Of a DNA stretch of 27,353 nucleotides, positions 23,401-27,353 are shown in pieces (position 1 is the stretch's first letter; each line of letters opens with the position of its first letter). Both the position numbers and the translations under genes were made by a program. The notes under the pieces were generated by a model. It was not told where the DNA came from, did not search any database, and worked only from the letters and a program-made list of their open reading frames with translations. This stretch comes from Deltaproteobacteria bacterium (GTDB taxonomy: Bacteria > Myxococcota > UBA796 > SXON01). Location: contig CANKNP010000021.1 in NCBI GenBank assembly GCA_947483545.1, positions 1-27,353 of the forward strand, given 5' to 3'.

Positions 23401-26031
23401 GCGGTCACCGGACTGCTTGCGGACGGCCGCGCCGCGCCGTTGCGGACCCTCGCGCGGAGCGTCGAGGCCGCGGGGAACGCCCCGCTCGCTGCGGAGGCGA
23501 TCCGTGCGGGGGCGCTGCTGGCTACGGTTGACGCGGTCCGACTCGGCATCGCGGACAGGGTTTTCGAGGCCCTTCCCGGCCGGGCCGATCCTGCCCTCGC
23601 CCAGGCGGCGATGCGGCTTCGCGCCGGCCCTGCGGAGACTGCGTCGGCCCACCAGGCGTTGGCGGTCGCCGCGGTCACGCCAGGGGTGCGTGCGAACCAC
23701 GCGCGCCAGGCAGCGGCCCTCTTCCGATACGCCGGACAGATGGAGGCTTGCCGCACCGCCTGGGAGATGGCACTGGAGGCCCAGCCCAGCTCTCGGAGCG
23801 CCTTTGAAGGCCTCCGGGGCGCGCTCATCGCGCTCAAGGACGCTGAGGGGCTCCGCGCCATCTATGGGCGTTTGACCGAAGATCATCGCTCTGGCTTGGG
23901 CGAAGCGCTTGAGGAGGCGGGCGATCTCGCGGGGGCTACGGACTGCTTCCGGGCGGAGACGGCGACCGCCAGCGAGATGCTGCCCTGGAGCCTGCGGCTT
24001 GAGCGGTTGCTGGTGAAGGCTGAGGACTGGAAGGGGGTGTTGGACGTGCTCAACGCGCGCCAGCCCCGGCTGGCAGAGGATCTTCGAGGCGAAGGCGCCG
24101 CCCGGAGCCGCTGGATCCTGGCGGAGAAGCTCGCCGGCAGCGAAGAGGCATGGGACTACTATCGGAAGTTGCACGCGGATGATCCGAGCGACCGCGAGGT
24201 GCTGGAGGCGCTCGCGCGCATCGCTGGCGCCCGTGGAGAGACCGTCCAGGCGGTGTTTTACTTGGAAGATCTGGCGCGGACGGCCGCGAACCCGACGGAG
24301 GCCGCGCGCTACCAGCGCCGCACGGCGGACGCCCTCGAAGCTTCAGGGAACATGGAGGGCGCGCGCACCGCGTTCGCCCGCGCCCTGGACCTCGACCCGA
24401 AGGACGGCGAGGCGCTGCTTGGCCTACGCCGACTCGGAGAGGCCGCTGGAGACTGGGAGGCGGTGGTCCGGGTGGTGGAGCGCACCGCCGCGTTGGCAGC
24501 CGGCACTGAGCGTGTGGGGCTCTACGCGGAAGTGGCGCGCATCTACGAGGAGAAGGTGAAAAATCGCGCGCTCGCTAGCGACGCCTGGCGGAAGGTGCTG
24601 GATCTGGCCCCGGACCATCAAGAGGCGCTGCGACGCCTCCTGGGGCTGTGCGAGCAGGCGCGGGATTGGAACGGGTTTGTGCAGGTCGCGCAGGCGCTCC
24701 TGCCCTTCGTCGAGGGTGAGGACCGGAGCGCGCTCCAACGTCGCATCGGCGTCGTGTTCCACGAGAACATGCGCAGGGACGACGACGCGATCCGGTTCCT
24801 CGACGCCGCCACATCCGGGGTCGTCGTGGACCCCGATGCTGCGGGGCTGTTGGAGCGGATCTACGCCAATCGCGGGGATTGGGATCGCGCGGTGGACGCC
24901 CTTGAGCGGGTCGCTCGCTCCGGTGCCCCGCACGCCACCCGGGTGGACGCGCTCGCCCGCGCGGCACGGCTCAGATTGGAGATGAACCGGGATCGCCCCG
25001 GTGCCGCGGCGATCTTCGACCGCCTCCTCCAACTGGACCCGGACCACCACGAGGCGCTGCGGTTCCGCGGCGAACACCTGTTCGAGGCTGGCCAGTTCGC
25101 CGAGGCGGCCGATGTCTACGAGCGCCTGGAGCCGATCGAGTCCAAGCGCGACGTCGAGGACTTCGACGAGCAGGTGGACGTCGCCATGTTCTTCTACCGC
25201 TCTGCGGAGGCCCTGCGGCGCTCTGGGCGCGGCCCGGAGGCCATGGCTCGCTACCAGCGCGCGCTCGAGCTGAACCCGACCCACCTGCCCTCGTTGGAGG
25301 CCATCGGCCCGATGTATACGGAGACGGCTCAGTGGCAGAAGGCCGACAAGGTGTTCAAGCAGGTCCTCCAGCTCACCGGCGGGCACGGCAACAACGAGCA
25401 ACTTGCCTCGGTCTACGCGAATCTTGGCATCGTGGAGCTGCACCTGGGCCAGCCAGAGAAGGCTCGGAAACGGTTCTCCAAGGCGCTGGAGCTTCGCGCC
25501 AATGAGGTCCCTGCGCTCCGCGGTCTGGCTCGCGTGCTGTTCCAGGCAAACGACTGGAACAACCTTCTCAATATCTACAACAACATCATCTACCACACCC
25601 AGGATCCCGCCGACGTTGTCGCCGCCTACGTGGCCAAGGGTTTTGTGCTCGACGCCCGATTGCACCTGCCGGACAAGGCTGCGCAGCACTTCGAGAAGGG
25701 CCTCGCGTTCGATGGGAACCAACCTGTCACGCTGCTCCGCCTCGGGGAGCTCGCGCTCCGTCGGCAAGACTGGCCCGAAGCCGCCACCATCAGCGAACGC
25801 GGCCTCGTGATCGCCCCGTTGGGCAGCCCCGTCCGTGGCTGTTTGATGCTGGTGAAGGCCATCGCGTTCCAAGCCTGCGGGGATGCGACCGCTGGCAACG
25901 AGATGTGGGCGGAGGCGTGCGCGCAGCACGACAGCGTCGCGCAGATGCTCGCCGGGACCACCATTTCGAGCCCGGACGAAGCGCACAGCCGCCTGCGCCA
26001 GCGGCTGCAGGCCGATCTCACGTTCGCGTGA
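20425..26031 (+). CDS. Giant coiled-coil/TPR repeat protein, 1868 aa
   Basis: The protein begins with a short acidic/aromatic leader (about 1-30, FGALEDEFFQGGGWGEEP). An Ala/Lys/Glu/Arg coiled coil follows (about 31-245, many AEAAKAE units), then a basic RRRRPNP stretch near 251 and a linker. The rest, about 310-1860, is helical tetratricopeptide-like repeats of the pattern W-x-x-L/A ... Y-E-K/R ... L-x-L-x-P (for example TYYEKVLELAPSYIPVLEALERVY and ANLGIVELHLGQPEKARKRF). No signal peptide or transmembrane helix is seen, so a cytoplasmic or cytoplasm-facing scaffold is likely. The ATG at 20425 has GGAG 5 nt upstream. It overlaps the following methyltransferase start as GTGA. Partners are unknown; large TPR proteins of this layout are common in myxobacteria. 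The N-terminal repeat could vary in length between strains. Confidence 0.9.
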   Translation: MSKKTKTEDATFGALEDEFFQGGGWGEEPDADAEAAKAEEARLAAAKAEEAKLAAAKAAAEAAKLEMAKAEAAKAEAAKAEKEKIEAAKAEAAKAEAAKAEAAKAEAAKAEAAKAEAAKIEAARVAAEDEAARQASREQSDVFKKKSAKEKADAKKAEEQRRQEEAAIAAAEEAENARLQAEADAARNAEAEAQRVAGIASEAQRSADRAAAEEAAREAAEDAAREAAAAAAAEVAAENAGRAEALVMEPVRRRRPNPTLVFDPTELLAQLGTVEDAETQMEPGLAAIMENQPEPEPAAVVVPQAPLASGEGSWTEALALLRREAERASGARRIVLCTAAAHFARTRLNAASDALVLLDLAGVSTRTRGEGRGDAAYWLERARALEALGERGAAAAAYEALGAVSPNAAESEVEAAKLHVATGADDAVGAALGRALAAGEDPGALSLLAEVQRRRSDPALPETLSRLAALQVGPIAAGLMVERAMLLARTSQSAAAWRAARASDPANAAALAGFEAALRESGDWQGLAGLYEEEARRVQDDPTLQEPLRRAEAAWWWARAARVLRGQVFRNDEATRCFIAAVQASPHAAGLRHELQAHLAESGDRKGLVEALREEAAALTGPSRAFALFRLARELESSDWKAACDVYMQAAEEPAAAPAAEAALRLLHKAGRWAETVEFLVRRASCLEDPSLLVTLWYRAGETAEGPLRDLKGARTYYEKVLELAPSYIPVLEALERVYHRLGAWAELAAVYEQRSLLAEEPSGAALQRHRAGATYEIRLQNTARAKESYRMALSSVPDFSPSVDAYARLLETDGEWVELGRVLRAAAASTRDAMESVSMYYRAGRVLADHSTDTDGARACLRKALEASPGFLPAVLLLKDLAAHSGDIGELLALERGQADMGEDVDRRHWRLLAAAEFARGDGQDPDGHATAVLREGADGAAKAAALEVLERSALRSGDASALAKLYGDAGDWVRLAEVAVEAGESAELSRAVTGLLADGRAAPLRTLARSVEAAGNAPLAAEAIRAGALLATVDAVRLGIADRVFEALPGRADPALAQAAMRLRAGPAETASAHQALAVAAVTPGVRANHARQAAALFRYAGQMEACRTAWEMALEAQPSSRSAFEGLRGALIALKDAEGLRAIYGRLTEDHRSGLGEALEEAGDLAGATDCFRAETATASEMLPWSLRLERLLVKAEDWKGVLDVLNARQPRLAEDLRGEGAARSRWILAEKLAGSEEAWDYYRKLHADDPSDREVLEALARIAGARGETVQAVFYLEDLARTAANPTEAARYQRRTADALEASGNMEGARTAFARALDLDPKDGEALLGLRRLGEAAGDWEAVVRVVERTAALAAGTERVGLYAEVARIYEEKVKNRALASDAWRKVLDLAPDHQEALRRLLGLCEQARDWNGFVQVAQALLPFVEGEDRSALQRRIGVVFHENMRRDDDAIRFLDAATSGVVVDPDAAGLLERIYANRGDWDRAVDALERVARSGAPHATRVDALARAARLRLEMNRDRPGAAAIFDRLLQLDPDHHEALRFRGEHLFEAGQFAEAADVYERLEPIESKRDVEDFDEQVDVAMFFYRSAEALRRSGRGPEAMARYQRALELNPTHLPSLEAIGPMYTETAQWQKADKVFKQVLQLTGGHGNNEQLASVYANLGIVELHLGQPEKARKRFSKALELRANEVPALRGLARVLFQANDWNNLLNIYNNIIYHTQDPADVVAAYVAKGFVLDARLHLPDKAAQHFEKGLAFDGNQPVTLLRLGELALRRQDWPEAATISERGLVIAPLGSPVRGCLMLVKAIAFQACGDATAGNEMWAEACAQHDSVAQMLAGTTISSPDEAHSRLRQRLQADLTFA
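20686..20775 (+). repeat. 15-bp tandem repeat, six units, inside the TPR protein gene
   Basis: Six consecutive 15-bp units of the form GCSAAGGCGGAAGCY encode A-K-A-E-A. Units 4-6 (20731-20775) are identical and units 1-3 differ only at codon third positions. More degenerate copies flank the array. A 15-bp period keeps the reading frame. Confidence 0.9.
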
Positions 26032-26600
26032 GCAGCGCGTCGGCAGCGGTGCCCCTCCGTTTGCGGGCGGGCGCTTGGCTTTTTCGACATCGCGGCTGGC
26101 TGCCCGTGCCGCTGCTCCTCGCGATGTTGTGCGCCCCGCAGAGGTACCCCGCCGCAGCGCTGGTCCTCATGGCGATCGGCGAGCTCGTCCGCCTCTGGGC
26201 AGTCGGGCACATCGGTCTGCCGAGCCGCACCCGCGCGGACGGCGCGCACCGGGTCGTGCAAGGTGGGCCCTACGGTCTGGTGCGAAACCCGCTGTACATC
26301 GGAAACATCCTGATCTTCGTGGGCCTCGGCGTGCTTGCGTGGCCCTGGGCCCTGATCTCCGGTCCTGCCCTCGCATTGCACTACCATTTCATCGTGGGCT
26401 GGGAGGAGTCCAACCTGACGCAGAAGTTGGGCGCCCCGTACACCGACTACTGTGCGCGCGTGGGGCGCTGGGTCCCGCGTGCCGCCGTGCTTCCCAGCGG
26501 CGCCTGGAACGGCCGCGAAGCGCTCCGCAGCGAGCGCAGCACCCTCTTGGTCCTCGCGTTGATCCTGCTCTTCGCGGGGGGGCGGGGGCTGTTGCCATAG
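26028..26600 (+). CDS. Isoprenylcysteine carboxyl methyltransferase (ICMT/PEMT)-family membrane protein
   Basis: This 190-aa protein with several hydrophobic helices carries the ICMT/phospholipid N-methyltransferase signature: GPYGLVRNPLYIGN (about 80-93), then EESNL-x4-G-x2-Y-x2-Y (126-141) and a closing V-x-R-W-V-P-R. Family members bind S-adenosylmethionine at the membrane surface and methylate lipid-like or prenylated substrates; bacterial substrates are mostly unknown. It starts with a GTG at 26028 that overlaps the TPR gene stop as GTGA, implying coupled translation. This GTG is supported because the upstream frame is antisense-like within the TPR gene. Hydrophobic segments also occur at about 24-60 and near the C-terminus (TLLVLALILLFAGG). 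Confidence 0.88.
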   Translation: MSSASAAVPLRLRAGAWLFRHRGWLPVPLLLAMLCAPQRYPAAALVLMAIGELVRLWAVGHIGLPSRTRADGAHRVVQGGPYGLVRNPLYIGNILIFVGLGVLAWPWALISGPALALHYHFIVGWEESNLTQKLGAPYTDYCARVGRWVPRAAVLPSGAWNGREALRSERSTLLVLALILLFAGGRGLLP

Positions 26601-26612
26601 CGCGAGGGGGTC

Positions 26613-26642
26613 TTGACCTGGCGGGGCTTCGCGCGTACCCGA
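26613..26642 (+). promoter_or_regulatory. Possible promoter with TTGACC -35 box
   Basis: TTGACC at 26613-26618 lies 13 nt after the methyltransferase stop and 62 nt before the next start. The -10 region at a 17-nt spacing begins TACCCG, which is a poor match, so the call is weak. Confidence 0.25.
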
Positions 26643-26679
26643 GAATGGTGCTACCCTACAGAACGAGGTTCGCCCCACG

Positions 26680-27353
26680 TTGGAACGTTCTTCCCGACTC
26701 CGCAAGTACCACCGCAAGGACTACACGCAGAGCGTGGACTTTCCGGTGGAGATCGTCGGCCGCGACGGCAGGGTTCGACGGTATTCCTATGATGACTCCG
26801 TGCGTCTCTACCAGCGCCGGATCCGCTCGGCCATTGCGCGGCTCGATGACGCCGAGCTCGTCGATCACGAGGTGCGCCACTGCAGGCTGCGCATCGATCA
26901 GCTCCGTCGTAGTTACCTGGAGCAGCAGGCCCAGCCGGTGGGGGATGGTCAGGTCTTCGGTTCTCTGCTGGCGGCGGAGGTCTACGCGTTCTTGATGCGT
27001 CAGGGGATTGATGGCTTGGATCTTGCCACGTTGAAGCTGCTGAGCGTCGCGGGGGGCGATCTCGCCTGGGTGGCGACCCATACGGGGCGGTCGTTCATGC
27101 TCTACGTCTGGCGGACGGACCACGAAACCGGTCGCGCGGGCTACCACCAGCAGCGAAAGCTCCTGTCGTGCGGTCCCGATCTGAACGACACGCTCGGGGG
27201 GGACAGCGTTGAGCGCCTGTTTGTGTCCCATGAAACGGCGGAGGTCGGGATCCTGCTCGCTGGAGAGGGGAATTGGGACGGACCCTCGGTGGACAGCGGT
27301 CCCAGCGAGGGGGAGTTCGAAGTCGCCGAGGGGCCCGCGGAGGTCGTCGCCAT
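26680..27353 (+). CDS. Hypothetical protein, 3'-truncated by window edge
   Basis: An open frame runs from the TTG at 26680 to the end of the window (224 codons and an incomplete one), reading MERSSRLRKYHRKDYTQ at the start. No ATG or GTG is available upstream before the in-frame TGA at 26614. GAGG lies 11 nt before the TTG. Early residues DFPVEIVGRDGRVRRYS and LYQRRIRSA form a distinctive block, followed by a helical region (RHCRLRIDQLRRSYLEQQ) and then beta-prone sequence (LAWVATHTGRSFMLYVW). The visible end is acidic and Ser/Gly-rich. I do not recognise a catalytic motif. The strong G/C preference at third positions supports coding. The start is uncertain. Confidence 0.7.
   Translation, partial: MERSSRLRKYHRKDYTQSVDFPVEIVGRDGRVRRYSYDDSVRLYQRRIRSAIARLDDAELVDHEVRHCRLRIDQLRRSYLEQQAQPVGDGQVFGSLLAAEVYAFLMRQGIDGLDLATLKLLSVAGGDLAWVATHTGRSFMLYVWRTDHETGRAGYHQQRKLLSCGPDLNDTLGGDSVERLFVSHETAEVGILLAGEGNWDGPSVDSGPSEGEFEVAEGPAEVVA

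Noticed and set aside
26656..27231. Minus-strand open frame of 191 aa
   Set aside because: It lies antisense to the plus-strand frame from 26680, which has better codon bias; neither has a known domain, but only one is likely coding.

Overview
The window is a GC-rich stretch of bacterial chromosome in which third codon positions are almost all G or C. Several gene types point to a diderm deltaproteobacterial or myxobacterium-like (Myxococcota) host: a DnaE2 mutagenic polymerase, a GltG/AgmX-like protein with a TonB-like C-terminus, an MCE protein with a beta-rich tail, a very large Ala/Lys/Glu coiled-coil plus TPR protein, and a PUFA-synthase-type polyketide synthase. This placement is inferred from gene content; no rRNA or other phylogenetic marker is present. 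I see no tRNA, rRNA, CRISPR array, insertion sequence or phage gene.

Layout. (1) 1-3190 (+): dnaE2, with its N-terminus cut off by the window edge. (2) 3196-7548 (-): an apparent operon transcribed as rel (bifunctional ppGpp synthetase/hydrolase), a thioredoxin-fold protein, then a UshA-type 5'-nucleotidase lipoprotein. The last two overlap by ATGA, and the nucleotidase ends 5 nt from the convergent dnaE2 stop. (3) 7684-16664 (+), divergent from rel: a 2280-aa PfaA-like synthase (KS-AT-four ACPs-KR-DH), followed by two unrecognised proteins that are paralogues of each other and overlap by ATGA. (4) 16821-18702 (-): a small unknown gene and a GltG-like envelope protein. (5) 18873-26600 (+): an MlaD-like MCE protein with a predicted C-terminal barrel-like domain, an 1868-aa coiled-coil/TPR protein, and an overlapping ICMT-like membrane methyltransferase. 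(6) 26680-27353 (+): the start of an unrecognised gene that runs off the window.

How the genes may work together. The strongest candidate for something undescribed is the 7684-16664 unit. It carries a complete PfaA-type iterative module, but no PfaB, PfaC, PfaD, enoyl reductase, acyltransferase, thioesterase or phosphopantetheinyl transferase is visible next to it. Instead it is followed by two tandem paralogues of unknown family, the second with a coiled coil and a hydrophobic tail behind a Gly/Cys motif. I infer a reduced, orphan secondary-lipid or polyene locus. The second theme is the cell envelope: the MCE-barrel protein and the GltG-like protein are divergently arranged around an intergenic region rich in palindromes and direct repeats.

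Many long open frames lie antisense to these genes, including a frame open from 3187 to 14526. They are by-products of high GC, and only the 7684-14526 part of that frame is treated as coding. All function statements rest on motif recognition by eye; no database search was run.
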